From JAGMXM01 sp964458325 (GTDB taxonomy: Bacteria; Verrucomicrobiota; Verrucomicrobiia; Limisphaerales; UBA1319), in the NCBI GenBank assembly GCA_964458325.1, contig CAYWIM010000086.1, forward strand, positions 1-19,183: 19,183 nt of DNA, in the 5' to 3' direction. Positions 1-7,547 of the stretch are shown in pieces. The number at the start of each line of letters is the position of its first letter. Position 1 is the stretch's first letter. A model generated the notes under the pieces. The model saw only the letters and a program-made list of their open reading frames with translations, was not told the origin of the DNA and did no database searches. The position numbers and the translations under genes were made by a program.

Positions 1-5
1 CAGGT

Positions 6-59
6 GGGTCACTTCTCATGAGCACACCCGGGTCAGTTCTCGTGAGCGCTAACGCTCAC
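6..59. repeat. Tandem 18-bp repeats plus palindrome, possible IS21-type element end
   Basis: Two 18-bp direct repeats, GGGTCACTTCTCATGAGC at 6-23 and GGGTCAGTTCTCGTGAGC at 30-47, match at 16 of 18 positions. They begin 24 bp apart. The second runs into a perfect 7-bp palindrome with a 4-nt loop (GTGAGCG at 42-48, CGCTCAC at 53-59). Repeated transposase-binding sites of this spacing are known at the ends of IS21-family elements, and the GGGTCA(G/C)TTCTC core resembles such ends as I recall them. No transposase gene lies to the right, so any element body would be left of the window or lost. The IS21 assignment is an inference; the repeats are seen directly. Confidence 0.5.
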
Positions 60-165
60 AGCGGCCCCCCCCGATTCGTCAGGTGGTAGATGCTGCCAGG
101 ATATTGGACGCGGAGTGTGCGTGGCATGAGAGAGAGCAGAAGAGGTCCGTATGTGTCAATAGTCA

Positions 166-201
166 TGACCGACCCTTTGACCGATCCTTTGACGGGATGC
201 G
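166..201. repeat. 12-bp direct repeats upstream of the antitoxin gene
   Basis: TGACCGACCCTT (166-177) is followed directly by TGACCGATCCTT (178-189) and a partial third unit beginning TGACGGGAT (190-198). The repeats lie 40-75 bp upstream of the chosen antitoxin start at 240. Ribbon-helix-helix antitoxins bind short direct or inverted repeats in their own promoters, so this is a plausible autoregulatory operator, but nothing beyond position supports that. Confidence 0.3.
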
Positions 202-239
202 GTATTGCGTGGCTGCCAGACCAGTGTTACTGTGTGTCC

Positions 240-470
240 ATGAAAACGCTGACGATGAAAGTGCCGGATGAGCTGCTGGTCTGGCTGGAGAACGAAGCCA
301 AGCGCGCCCGGCAACCAAAATCCGCCCTCCTCAGGAACATTTTGCAGCAGCACCGGCAGTGCCGGCCCCAGTCGGCGTTGGATCTGGCGGCGGACTTATG
401 CGGCTGCGTCGAGAGCGGCTTGGGTGATCTGGCTCGCAGCAAGAAACACCTGAAAGGCTTTGGGCGATGA
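240..470 (+). CDS. Ribbon-helix-helix (CopG-like) antitoxin
   Basis: This 76-aa protein probably neutralises the PIN-domain toxin encoded next to it and represses the shared promoter. Residues 1-10 (MKTLTMKVPD) look like the DNA-binding beta strand. They are followed by helix A (ELLVWLENEAKRAR) and, after a turn, helix B (KSALLRNILQQH), the usual ribbon-helix-helix order. The C-terminal half, about residues 42-76, would bind and block the toxin. The start at 240 was chosen because the fold begins there. The frame is open back to 90, but the extra 50 residues look nothing like a protein domain, and no clear Shine-Dalgarno site precedes 240. The stop overlaps the toxin start as ATGA, which indicates translational coupling. 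The family is inferred from the N-terminal pattern and gene context. Confidence 0.75.
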   Translation: MKTLTMKVPDELLVWLENEAKRARQPKSALLRNILQQHRQCRPQSALDLAADLCGCVESGLGDLARSKKHLKGFGR

Positions 471-886
471 CCGCGTGGCTGGTGGACACCGGGCCTCTGG
501 TCGCGTTCTTCGACCGCAGCGATGCCGACCATGAGTGGTCCAAAGAGCAGTGGGCGAAGGCTCCGCTGCCCCTGTGGACTTGTGAGGCGGTGCTGGCGGA
601 AGCGGCCTACTTGCTGCAGGAGCGCGCCGGCCTGATGCCGGCCAAGCTGCTGGCTTTGCTTGAGCGAGGCATCCTCTCTGTTCCCTTCCGCCTGGATGAA
701 CACGCCGCCTTGGTGGCGCGCTTGCTGGAACGATATCGCGACCAGCAAATGCAGCTGGCTGACGCCTGTCTGGTGCGGATGTCTGAGCTCAAACGTGACT
801 GCCGCGTGTTCACGCTGGACAAGGCGGAATATCAGATCTACCGGCGTTTCGAGCGCCAAATCATCCCATTGGTAGCGCCCGAGTAG
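467..886 (+). CDS. PIN-domain ribonuclease toxin (VapC-like)
   Basis: This 139-aa protein is probably a Mg2+-dependent endoribonuclease that inhibits translation when the antitoxin is lost. All four acidic positions expected of an active PIN site are visible: D7 in VDTGPL, E45 in VLAEAAYLL, D99 in QLADACL and D118 in FTLDKAEY. The length is normal for the family. It is encoded directly after the ribbon-helix-helix antitoxin with an ATGA overlap, the standard layout of this type II toxin-antitoxin class. The RNA target cannot be read from the sequence. A strong hairpin follows five bases after the stop. The element-like repeats at the left edge of the window fit the usual mobility of such modules. 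Confidence 0.85.
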   Translation: MTAWLVDTGPLVAFFDRSDADHEWSKEQWAKAPLPLWTCEAVLAEAAYLLQERAGLMPAKLLALLERGILSVPFRLDEHAALVARLLERYRDQQMQLADACLVRMSELKRDCRVFTLDKAEYQIYRRFERQIIPLVAPE

Positions 887-890
887 AACT

Positions 891-919
891 CAATGGGGTC
901 TCTTGATGCGACCCCATTG
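891..919. terminator. Bidirectional hairpin terminator between toxin and esterase genes
   Basis: A perfect 10-bp stem, CAATGGGGTC (891-900) and GACCCCATTG (910-919), encloses a 9-nt loop. It fills the 39-bp gap between two convergent genes, ending five bases after the toxin stop and seven bases before the esterase stop. The downstream T-tract is weak on the + strand (CCTTTGCT) and absent on the - strand, so it may act partly as an RNA-stabilising 3' stem rather than a classic intrinsic terminator. Confidence 0.7.
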
Positions 920-925
920 CCTTTG

Positions 926-1945
926 CTATCGAGCGTCCGGTCCGCGAGGGGCGCGCGGGGACGGGGCGATGGCATCGGTGCTCGACCGCATCGCCGCCGG
1001 CCATTGAGCCGCATCGTTCTTCGCCCCTTTCAGGTGGAGCGCGAGGAAATCCCTGCGCATTTTCTCGAGCTCGGGGCCGCCGAAGCCGGCGCCGTGGCCG
1101 CCGCCTTTAACGGTGTTGAATCGCACAGGGACGCCGGCCTTCTGGAGCGCTTCGAAGAGGAGCTCGCTTTGGTGGTGCGGCACGGTGGCGTCCGCATCCC
1201 CGTGGTTGATCAGGAACGGCGCGTCGCCTGGGGTGACAAATGTGATCGGGTTGGCGCGTGCGACCTTCTCCTTGTTTTCCGGGAGCATGGCCGATCCACC
1301 GATAAGCAGCGATTCGGGCGAGCTGGCCACGGCCTGGGCGCTCCTTCGGCCTGTCAGCCGCTGCGCCTCGAACTGCGTAAAATCCGTCGGCCCAAAGTCA
1401 TCCATGACGCACTGCACCGCGCTCGAAAACTCGAGGTGCGGGCCGACATCGAACATTTTGGAGTCGCCGGTCACGCCAACCAGGGCGACCAGATGACCGC
1501 CCGCCGAGCTGCCCCATACCCCGAACCGGGCCGGGTCCAGACGATACTCTCGGGCGTGCGCCCGCAGCCAGCGGATGGCGGCTTTGCAGTCCTGGATCTG
1601 GGCGGGGTAAATCGCGTGCTGGCTGAGCCGGTAGTTCAGGCTCGCAACCGCATATCCCTGCTCCGCAAAACCCTGCCGCAACGGAGGGCATCCGCTCTTG
1701 TCGCCTGCCATCCACGCGCCGCCGTGAATCCAGACGATGACGGGGAGCGGTTTCTCGACCTTGTCAGGCACGAACAGATCAAGCACTTGGCGGGCATGCC
1801 CGTTCTCGACATACGGAAGATCGCGATAGGCCGTGACGCCTTCCGGGACCCGGGTCGTCGCTGGCGCTCCGCCCGCGGGCTGCGCGGCGAACGCGGTGAA
1901 TGCGGCAGCCAGTGCCGACACGAACATCCAAGGGAGCTTTTTCAT
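926..1945 (-). CDS. Secreted alpha/beta-hydrolase (BD-FAE / esterase-lipase type)
   Basis: This 339-aa exported hydrolase probably cleaves ester bonds, for example acetyl or feruloyl groups on polysaccharides. The start at 1945 gives a signal peptide (MKKLPWMFVSALAAAFTAFA). The mature part has the oxyanion-hole motif HGG at 74-76, the nucleophile elbow GSSAG with S147, a probable catalytic D252 in HGDADATVP, and H284 in GGGHGAG. This complete Ser-Asp-His triad matches the esterase/lipase group often annotated as BD-FAE. The last 35 residues are proline-rich and lie outside the fold. An upstream in-frame ATG at 2026 has a better ribosome site (AGAGG) and would add 27 residues before the signal peptide, so the start is uncertain. 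The gene lies 234 bp downstream of the hydrogenase operon and is probably not functionally linked to it. Confidence 0.85.
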   Translation of the reverse strand: MKKLPWMFVSALAAAFTAFAAQPAGGAPATTRVPEGVTAYRDLPYVENGHARQVLDLFVPDKVEKPLPVIVWIHGGAWMAGDKSGCPPLRQGFAEQGYAVASLNYRLSQHAIYPAQIQDCKAAIRWLRAHAREYRLDPARFGVWGSSAGGHLVALVGVTGDSKMFDVGPHLEFSSAVQCVMDDFGPTDFTQFEAQRLTGRRSAQAVASSPESLLIGGSAMLPENKEKVARANPITFVTPGDAPFLINHGDADATVPHHQSELLFEALQKAGVPVRFNTVKGGGHGAGFGGPELEKMRRDFLALHLKGAKNDAAQWPAAMRSSTDAIAPSPRAPRGPDAR

Positions 1946-2179
1946 ACGCGTGAGGATCGAACGATCAAGGGTTGCCGCGAGTTCTGCTGGACGAGTTGAG
2001 AACCTCCTGGCCAGCGCTTTTTTCATGCATCGCCTCTGTTTCTTATTCGGGAAAGGCCATCGGGTCAAACCCGAATCGACAGGATCAACGACGTCCGAAT
2101 TCCAGCCTGCCTCTCTGGCGGGATATCCAGTCCTGTCCATCGGCAGCCGATGCGGTCCGGCCGCACGCTGGCGCGGGGA

Positions 2180-2620
2180 TCACGCCATGTTACAGAGACT
2201 GGCGACGGATTCGATCGCTGCAGCGAGGGATGTTTTCGCGTGCGCCGACAAGGGTGCTCCGATGTCGAAACATTGGGCGGGCGCGGTCACCAGCCATGCG
2301 GGGGGGCGGTGGCCAAAGAGCGCCTGAGCCAGGGCCAGCAGCTCGCCGGGGCGGCTCAGGTGCCCGATGGCGGTCGGTTCACTCGAAGGCTCGAGGGGAT
2401 GCACATGGATCGAGTCCTGGCCCGGCAGGCTCGAGGCATCGACGAAGATGGCGCGCCGGGCTCGGGCGAGGTCGGCAGCCAGCTCGGGCGCCAGCTGATG
2501 GGGGGTCACCACGCGGACATCGGGCAGGCGGCGCTCCGCGATGGCGGCGGCAATTCGAGGGCCGAGCGCGTCGTCGCCGCGCAAAGGATTGCCATAGCCG
2601 ATGACGAGGATGCCGGCCAT
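2180..2620 (-). CDS. hoxW: [NiFe]-hydrogenase maturation endopeptidase HoxW-like
   Basis: This 146-aa protease probably removes the C-terminal peptide of the large subunit HoxH after nickel insertion. The N-terminus carries the family signature GYGNPLRGDDALGP (8-21). By comparison with HybD-type proteases, the nickel-sensing ligands are D17, D61 (in FVDAS) and H87 (in GHLSRPGELLAL), and all are present. Length is normal for the family. The start codon overlaps the hoxH stop as TAATG, so the two are translationally coupled, and it is the last gene of the hox operon. The specific name hoxW follows from position next to hoxH; by sequence alone it is a HyaD/HybD/HoxW-family protease. Confidence 0.9.
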   Translation of the reverse strand: MAGILVIGYGNPLRGDDALGPRIAAAIAERRLPDVRVVTPHQLAPELAADLARARRAIFVDASSLPGQDSIHVHPLEPSSEPTAIGHLSRPGELLALAQALFGHRPPAWLVTAPAQCFDIGAPLSAHAKTSLAAAIESVASLCNMA

Positions 2621-4044
2621 TATCCCCGGCGGACTTCATCCAGGACGGCGCCGTCGGGGCCGAGGAGAATGACCTGCAAGGCCAGCGAGCCATCGGCATG
2701 AGTCGAGCAGCTCAGGCAAGGATCATAGGCCCGAATGCCGGCCTCGATGCGGTTCAGCATGGATTCGGGGATGGTGTCGCCCTGGATGTAGTGGCGCGCG
2801 ATCTGGGCCACGGTGCGGTTCATGGCCAGGTTGTTCTGGCCGGTGGCGATGATCATGTTGACCTTTTGGATCAGGCCATTTTCATCGACGTGGTAGTGGT
2901 GGAAGAGCGTGCCCCGGGGCGCCTCGCTGGCGCCAATCCCCTCGAGCTTGTTGATGCCGGCGTCGGCGCGGAGGCGATCCGACAGCAGCTCGGGGCCGTC
3001 GATCATGGCCTGGATGCGCTCGATGCAGGCCAGGATCTCGATCAGCCGCGCATAGTGGTAGAGGAAGGACGACGTGACCGCGCCGCGGCCGAACGCGCGG
3101 AAGCGCTCGAGCTCCTCGCTGGCCAGCGGGGTGCCCATCTCTTTGCAGACGTTGAGCCGCGCCAGAGGCCCCACCCGGTAGATGCCCTGCGGGAAACCCA
3201 TTGGCCGGTAATACGGCGACTTCAGGTAGGAGTCGTGCTGGACGGCCTCGCCGATGACGTCCCGGTATTGGCTGACATCGACCTGGTCTGCGATCACGTT
3301 GCCGCCGGCATCGACGAACCGCAGGAAGCCGTCGTAGTGCTCCCAGAGCCCCTCCTCGTTGGCCAGGCCCAGGAACAGCGACGGGAACCTGCCGAAGACC
3401 TGGATTTCGCGCTCGTGCTGCTCGAGGATTTTTCGGAAGAGCTGGATGGCGTGGCGGGTGGTTTCGAGCGCCTCGGGCAGCCTGTTCCGGATGTGCTGGC
3501 GGCCTTCGCCGGTGAGGGGCTCGCGAACGCCGCCGGGAACGGCCCATGCCGGGTGGATCTTCTGCCCGCCGAGCCGCTCGATCACCTCCTGCCCGAACTG
3601 CCGCAGGCGGATCCCGCCTCGAGCCAGGTCCGGATTCGCCCGGATCAGCCCGAACACATTTCGACTTTGCGGCGGGGTGTCCCATCCCAGGATAAAGTCG
3701 GGCGCGCTGAGGTGGAAGAAGCTCAGCGCGTGCGACTGGATGATCTGCCCCAGGTTCATAAGCCGGCGCAGGTTCTCCGCCGCCAGCGGGATCCGGACTG
3801 CCAGGATCGCGTCGCACGCCTTGGCCGAGGCGAGCAGGTGGCTCACCGGGCAGATGCCGCAGATGCGCGGGGTGATGCTCGGCATCTCCCACATTGGGCG
3901 GCCCTCGCAGAACTTCTCGAAGCCGCGGAACTCGACGACATGGAACCGGGCATCGGAGACGTTGCCGGCGTCGTCCATGTGGATGGTGATTTTGGCGTGC
4001 CCCTCGATGCGGGTGACGGGGTCAATGAGGATTCTTCGAGCCAT
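2620..4044 (-). CDS. hoxH: NAD-reducing [NiFe]-hydrogenase large subunit HoxH
   Basis: This 474-aa subunit holds the Ni-Fe active site that splits or forms H2. The N-terminal ligand motif RICGICPVSH supplies C62 and C65. The C-terminal motif DPCLSCSTH supplies C443 and C446. E14 in the conserved TRIEGH segment is also present. After H449 a 25-residue tail remains, which fits the peptide removed by the protease encoded next; in characterised HoxH proteins cleavage follows this histidine. Motifs and gene order match group 3d (bidirectional, cytoplasmic, NAD(H)-linked) enzymes. It partners with HoxY. The gene begins 12 bp after the hoxY stop with no recognisable Shine-Dalgarno site. Nothing suggests decay. 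Confidence 0.97.
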   Translation of the reverse strand: MARRILIDPVTRIEGHAKITIHMDDAGNVSDARFHVVEFRGFEKFCEGRPMWEMPSITPRICGICPVSHLLASAKACDAILAVRIPLAAENLRRLMNLGQIIQSHALSFFHLSAPDFILGWDTPPQSRNVFGLIRANPDLARGGIRLRQFGQEVIERLGGQKIHPAWAVPGGVREPLTGEGRQHIRNRLPEALETTRHAIQLFRKILEQHEREIQVFGRFPSLFLGLANEEGLWEHYDGFLRFVDAGGNVIADQVDVSQYRDVIGEAVQHDSYLKSPYYRPMGFPQGIYRVGPLARLNVCKEMGTPLASEELERFRAFGRGAVTSSFLYHYARLIEILACIERIQAMIDGPELLSDRLRADAGINKLEGIGASEAPRGTLFHHYHVDENGLIQKVNMIIATGQNNLAMNRTVAQIARHYIQGDTIPESMLNRIEAGIRAYDPCLSCSTHADGSLALQVILLGPDGAVLDEVRRG

Positions 4045-4056
4045 AACAAAAGGAGG

Positions 4057-4599
4057 TCAACCGAACTTGATCTGGGCGGCGGTCAGCTGGGGCGCCTGGC
4101 GGTCGAGCAATTGCTCGAGGAGCGCCCGGATCCGGTCGGCGGGAGGCGGGCATCCCGGGAGGTAATACTCGACCGGGACCATGGCGTGGACCGGCACCAC
4201 TCGATCGAGCAGGGGGGGCACGATGCCCGGCTCGGAGGGGAGCCGCGCCAGGAGGTCGGCCGCCTCGAGGTAGGCGCGCTCGAGGACGGGCCGGGCCGAG
4301 CCGAGCGGGTTGCGCATGGCGGTCACGTTGCCGGTCACTGCGCAGTCGCCGAACGCCACGATCGCCCGGGTGCGCCGCCGGATCTTGTGGATCATCTCGA
4401 CGTGGTCCTCGTTGCAGATGGCGCCCTCGATCAGCGCCACATCCACGCCCTCGGGATACTCCTTGGCATCGACCACCGGGCTGTAGACCAGGTCGGCCCG
4501 GCCGTGCAGGTCGATCAGCCACTCGTCCAGGTCCAGAAACGACATGTGGCAGCCGGAACAGCCGCCGAGCCAAACGGTTGCGAGTCTTAGACGATCCAT
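4057..4599 (-). CDS. hoxY: NAD-reducing [NiFe]-hydrogenase small subunit HoxY
   Basis: This 180-aa small subunit carries the proximal [4Fe-4S] cluster that takes electrons from the HoxH active site to the diaphorase half. The ligands are C14 and C17 (GGCSGCH), C86 (FGDCAVTG) and C150 (LPGCPPP). There is no signal peptide and no medial or distal cluster domain, as expected for the short cytoplasmic HoxY type rather than membrane-bound uptake enzymes. The frame is open further upstream, but the start at 4599 is supported by the family's N-terminus (TVWLGGCSGCHMSF) and a GGGAG site about 9 nt before it. It overlaps the end of hoxU by 13 nt and lies 12 bp before hoxH. Confidence 0.96.
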   Translation of the reverse strand: MDRLRLATVWLGGCSGCHMSFLDLDEWLIDLHGRADLVYSPVVDAKEYPEGVDVALIEGAICNEDHVEMIHKIRRRTRAIVAFGDCAVTGNVTAMRNPLGSARPVLERAYLEAADLLARLPSEPGIVPPLLDRVVPVHAMVPVEYYLPGCPPPADRIRALLEQLLDRQAPQLTAAQIKFG

Positions 4600-5303
4600 T
4601 GCTTTTTCTCCCGGGCGGTGACGATGTATTCGAGCTTGTCGCGATCCCGCTCCATTTCGGCGACGGTGGCTCCCTTGTTGAACAGGGCGCCCGTGGGGCA
4701 GGACTGCACGCACTTGCCGCATTCGGTGCACGTTTCGGACTCGCTCCACGGCTGGTTGAGGTCGGTGATGATTCTCGAGTTGGCGCCGCGGCCGGAGACG
4801 TTCCGGGTGCCGGCCCCTTCGATGTACCAGCACGCCCGCACGCAGCGGGTGCACATGATGCACCGGTTGTGGTCCATGCCAAAGAGCCGATGCGACAAGT
4901 CCAGCTCCAGGCGCGGGTGGCGATACTCGTAGCGGACGTGATCCATGCCATGGGTCATGGCCTGGTGCTGGAGCTCGCAGTGCCCGTTGGAGACGCAGAC
5001 GGCGCAGACGTGGTTGCGCTCGGCGAACAGCAGCTCGAGGATCATGCGGCGGTATTTCTCGAGCCGCTCGGAGCGGGTGTTGACGACCATGCCTTCGGCG
5101 ACCCGGGTCACGCAGGCCGGCAGGAGCTTGGGCGTGCCCGCCACCTCCACCAGGCAGAGCCGGCAGGCCCCCACGTCCATCACCCCCTCCAGATGGCAGA
5201 GGGTGGGGATCGGGATGTTGTGGTCGCGCGCCGCATCGAGCACGGTCTGGCTCTCCTCGGCGCTGATCATCTGACCATCGATTGTCAAAGTTTTTGCAGC
5301 CAT
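4587..5303 (-). CDS. hoxU: NAD-reducing hydrogenase diaphorase subunit HoxU (iron-sulfur)
   Basis: This 238-aa electron-transfer subunit is homologous to the N-terminal part of complex I NuoG and links HoxY to HoxF. In order it shows a plant-type [2Fe-2S] site (C36, C47, C50, C64), a His-Cys [4Fe-4S] site (H98, C100, C103, C109), and two ferredoxin-like [4Fe-4S] sites (C148/C151/C154/C158 and C192/C195/C198/C202). All ligands are present. AGGAG lies about 8 nt before the ATG, a good ribosome site. The gene is 26 bp downstream of hoxF and overlaps hoxY by 13 nt. Length matches HoxU rather than the longer NuoG. Confidence 0.96.
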   Translation of the reverse strand: MAAKTLTIDGQMISAEESQTVLDAARDHNIPIPTLCHLEGVMDVGACRLCLVEVAGTPKLLPACVTRVAEGMVVNTRSERLEKYRRMILELLFAERNHVCAVCVSNGHCELQHQAMTHGMDHVRYEYRHPRLELDLSHRLFGMDHNRCIMCTRCVRACWYIEGAGTRNVSGRGANSRIITDLNQPWSESETCTECGKCVQSCPTGALFNKGATVAEMERDRDKLEYIVTAREKKQWIV

Positions 5304-5329
5304 AGCGAATCTCCTGGATTGCCGCGGAT

Positions 5330-6946
5330 TCAGGGGGCCGGCGCGGGGGGCGGATGGCCCGGCGACAGCAGGTCCAGATACTCCTGCCGGAAGAACCGAA
5401 TCGTGCTCAGCACCGGGTTAGGGGCCGTCTGGCCCAGGCCGCACAAGCTCGTGTTCTTGACCAGATCGCACAGCTCCTGGAGCTGCTCGAGGTCGGCGGC
5501 CGTGGCGCGCCGCTCGATGAACTTCTTGAGCAGCTCGTGCATCTGCACCGTGCCCGCCCGGCAAGGGACGCATTTCCCGCACGACTCGTCCATGCAGAAC
5601 TCCATGAAGAACCGGGCGACGTCGACCATGTTGGTGGTCTGGTCCATGACGATCATGCCGCCGGAGCCCATGATCGAGCCGAGCTGGCCCAGCGACTCGT
5701 AATCGACGGGGGTGTCGAGGGCGGAGGCAGGGATGCAGCCGCCGGAGGGTCCGCCGGTCTGCACCGCCTTGATGGCGTTTCCTTCCGGGGCGCCGCCGCC
5801 CATGTCCTCGACGATCTTTCGGAGCGGGGTGCCCATGGGCACCTCGATCAGGCCCGTGTGGTTGATCTTGCCGGCCAGCGCAAACACCTTTGTGCCCTTG
5901 CTCTTCTCCGTGCCGATCCCCGCGAACCACTCGGCCCCCCGCAGGATGATCGGGGGCACGTTGGCGAATGTCTCCACGTTGTTGATCAGGGTCGGCTGGC
6001 GAAACAGGCCGCTCTCGGCCGGGAACGGCGGGCGGGGCCTGGGCAGCCCCCGTCGGCCCTCGATCGAGGCCATGAGCGCCGTCTCCTCGCCGCACACGAA
6101 CGCCCCCGCGCCGATCCGGATGTCGATGTTGAAGTTCAGGGGGGATTCGAAGACGCCGCTGCCGAGGAGCCCCATCTGCTTGGCCTGCCGGATGGCGTTC
6201 TGGAGCCGCTCGATGGCCAGCGGGTACTCCGCCCGCACGTAGATGAACCCCTGCTCGGCCCCGACCGCGTAGCCGGCGATGATCATGCCCTCGATCACCC
6301 GGTGCGGATCGCTTTCGAGAACGCTGCGGTCCATGAACGCCCCCGGATCGCCCTCGTCAGCATTGCAGATGACGAACTTGCGGGTGCTGTGCGTCTTGGC
6401 CACGGTGGCCCATTTCAGGCCGGTTGGATAGCCGGCGCCGCCCCGCCCGCGCAGGCCGCTCCGGGTGATGGCCGCAATGACGTCCGCCGGCGTCATCTCG
6501 CGCAGCACGTTCCGCATCGCCAGATAGCCGTCGGCGGCGATGTAGGATTCGATCCGATCCGGATCCACGACGCCGCAGTTCTCGAGCACGATGGCCAGCT
6601 GCTCGCGGAAGAACGGCGCATTCAGATCGCCCTGCCGGACATTGCAGGGCGCGCCTTCGAGGGCGGCGACGATTGCCGGGGCGTCGGCCGGGGTCACTTG
6701 CTGGTAGAGGATGTTCTGCGGTTCGGCCGCCACCAGCGGGCCTTCGCAGCAGAGCCGCATGCAGCCGACGCTGCGCACCTCGACCTGGTCGTCCAGGCCG
6801 GCCTCGTGGACCGCCTTCACCAGCGCCTCCTTGACGGATCCGGAGCTGGCGGACACGCAGCCGGCCGCCATGCAGCAGCGCAGCGTGTGCTTCTTCCGCC
6901 CGGCGAGCTCGGCCTGTTTGATTCGGATCAGATCTTCAAGAACCAT
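5330..6946 (-). CDS. hoxF: NAD-reducing hydrogenase diaphorase subunit HoxF (NADH/FMN binding)
   Basis: This 538-aa flavoprotein exchanges electrons with NAD(H). An N-terminal thioredoxin-like [2Fe-2S] domain (about 15-100) has C25/C30 and C62/C66 in the C-x4-C, C-x3-C arrangement. The NuoF-like core follows, with the glycine-rich NADH site GRGGAGYPTG (167-176), FMN-contacting CNADEGDPGAF (194-204), GAFVCGEETAL (281-291) and the [4Fe-4S] ligands C456, C459, C462 and C502. The length fits the cyanobacterial-type HoxF that pairs with a separate HoxE, not the longer fused form of Ralstonia. The short proline-rich tail is not a known domain. It overlaps the end of hoxE by 11 nt, and AAGGA precedes the start. 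Formate dehydrogenase or complex I subunits share these motifs; the hoxY/hoxH neighbours settle the identity. Confidence 0.95.
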   Translation of the reverse strand: MVLEDLIRIKQAELAGRKKHTLRCCMAAGCVSASSGSVKEALVKAVHEAGLDDQVEVRSVGCMRLCCEGPLVAAEPQNILYQQVTPADAPAIVAALEGAPCNVRQGDLNAPFFREQLAIVLENCGVVDPDRIESYIAADGYLAMRNVLREMTPADVIAAITRSGLRGRGGAGYPTGLKWATVAKTHSTRKFVICNADEGDPGAFMDRSVLESDPHRVIEGMIIAGYAVGAEQGFIYVRAEYPLAIERLQNAIRQAKQMGLLGSGVFESPLNFNIDIRIGAGAFVCGEETALMASIEGRRGLPRPRPPFPAESGLFRQPTLINNVETFANVPPIILRGAEWFAGIGTEKSKGTKVFALAGKINHTGLIEVPMGTPLRKIVEDMGGGAPEGNAIKAVQTGGPSGGCIPASALDTPVDYESLGQLGSIMGSGGMIVMDQTTNMVDVARFFMEFCMDESCGKCVPCRAGTVQMHELLKKFIERRATAADLEQLQELCDLVKNTSLCGLGQTAPNPVLSTIRFFRQEYLDLLSPGHPPPAPAP

Positions 6947-7523
6947 GGCTCAGCCATCCTTTCACAATCTCGAGGGACGATTCCGGGGTTTGCTTGGCGG
7001 TGACGGCGCCATCGTAGACGACCGCCGGGGCGATGCCGCACGCGCCGATGCATCGGGCCGTGCCCAGCGACAGCCTGCCGTCGGGCGTGGTTTCGCCGGC
7101 CTTGATCTTGGCGAATTCCTCGATCGCCGCCACCACCTTGTCCGCGCCCCTGACATAGCAGGCGGTGCCCATGCAGACCACACACGAATGCGCCCCCTTG
7201 GGCTTGAGGTTGAAGAAGTGGTAGAACGTCGCGACACCGAACACGCGGCTGGGCGGCAGCTTGAGCTGCTGCGCCACAAAGGTCATGAGATCGTTGTCCA
7301 GAAACCCGAACAGCTCCTGGGCCTTGTGCAGGACCTCGATCAACGCGTCCTGCTTGAACTGGTAGCGCTTCATCTGCGTCTCCAGTATCTTGTATCGCTT
7401 ATCGTTCGTGTTCCGGGAAACGGGCGGCTTCTGGGCCAGCCGTTTCGATCGGGCAAAAGTCGCAATCATATCCAATATCGGCAAATTCCGCGTCGGCGGT
7501 CGGGCATGGGGTGGGTTTACCAT
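6936..7523 (-). CDS. hoxE: NAD-reducing hydrogenase subunit HoxE (NuoE-like [2Fe-2S])
   Basis: This 195-aa protein is related to NuoE and completes the diaphorase module with HoxF and HoxU. The thioredoxin-like domain binds a [2Fe-2S] cluster through C117/C122 (CMGTAC) and C158/C162 (CIGAC). The segment around DALIEVLHKAQELFG (59-73) is typical of HoxE. Family members carry an N-terminal stretch like NDKRYKILE before it, so the internal Met51 is unlikely to be the start. Starts at 7523 or 7469 (Met19) remain possible, neither with a clear Shine-Dalgarno site. 7523 is preferred because a candidate promoter lies just upstream. It is the first gene of the operon and overlaps hoxF by 11 nt. Confidence 0.92.
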   Translation of the reverse strand: MVNPPHARPPTRNLPILDMIATFARSKRLAQKPPVSRNTNDKRYKILETQMKRYQFKQDALIEVLHKAQELFGFLDNDLMTFVAQQLKLPPSRVFGVATFYHFFNLKPKGAHSCVVCMGTACYVRGADKVVAAIEEFAKIKAGETTPDGRLSLGTARCIGACGIAPAVVYDGAVTAKQTPESSLEIVKGWLSHGS

Positions 7524-7547
7524 GGCGTCGAATCACCACGGGACTAT

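Noticed and set aside
893..1999. 368-aa open frame on the + strand opposite the esterase gene
   Set aside because: Antisense shadow of a gene with a complete Ser-Asp-His triad; no own ribosome site or domain.
2060..2074. 6-bp hairpin (TCGGGT/ACCCGA) as terminator of the hox operon
   Set aside because: Loop of only 3 nt, short stem and no T-run on the - strand; too weak to call.
2698..4590. 630-aa open frame on the + strand opposite hoxH and hoxY
   Set aside because: Shadow of GC-rich genes on the other strand; low-complexity Asp/Gly/Val/Leu-rich composition, no domain, while the - strand carries full catalytic motifs.
5354..7003. 549-aa open frame on the + strand opposite hoxF
   Set aside because: Antisense shadow; His/Arg/Asp-rich product without any motif, and hoxF on the opposite strand is unmistakable.
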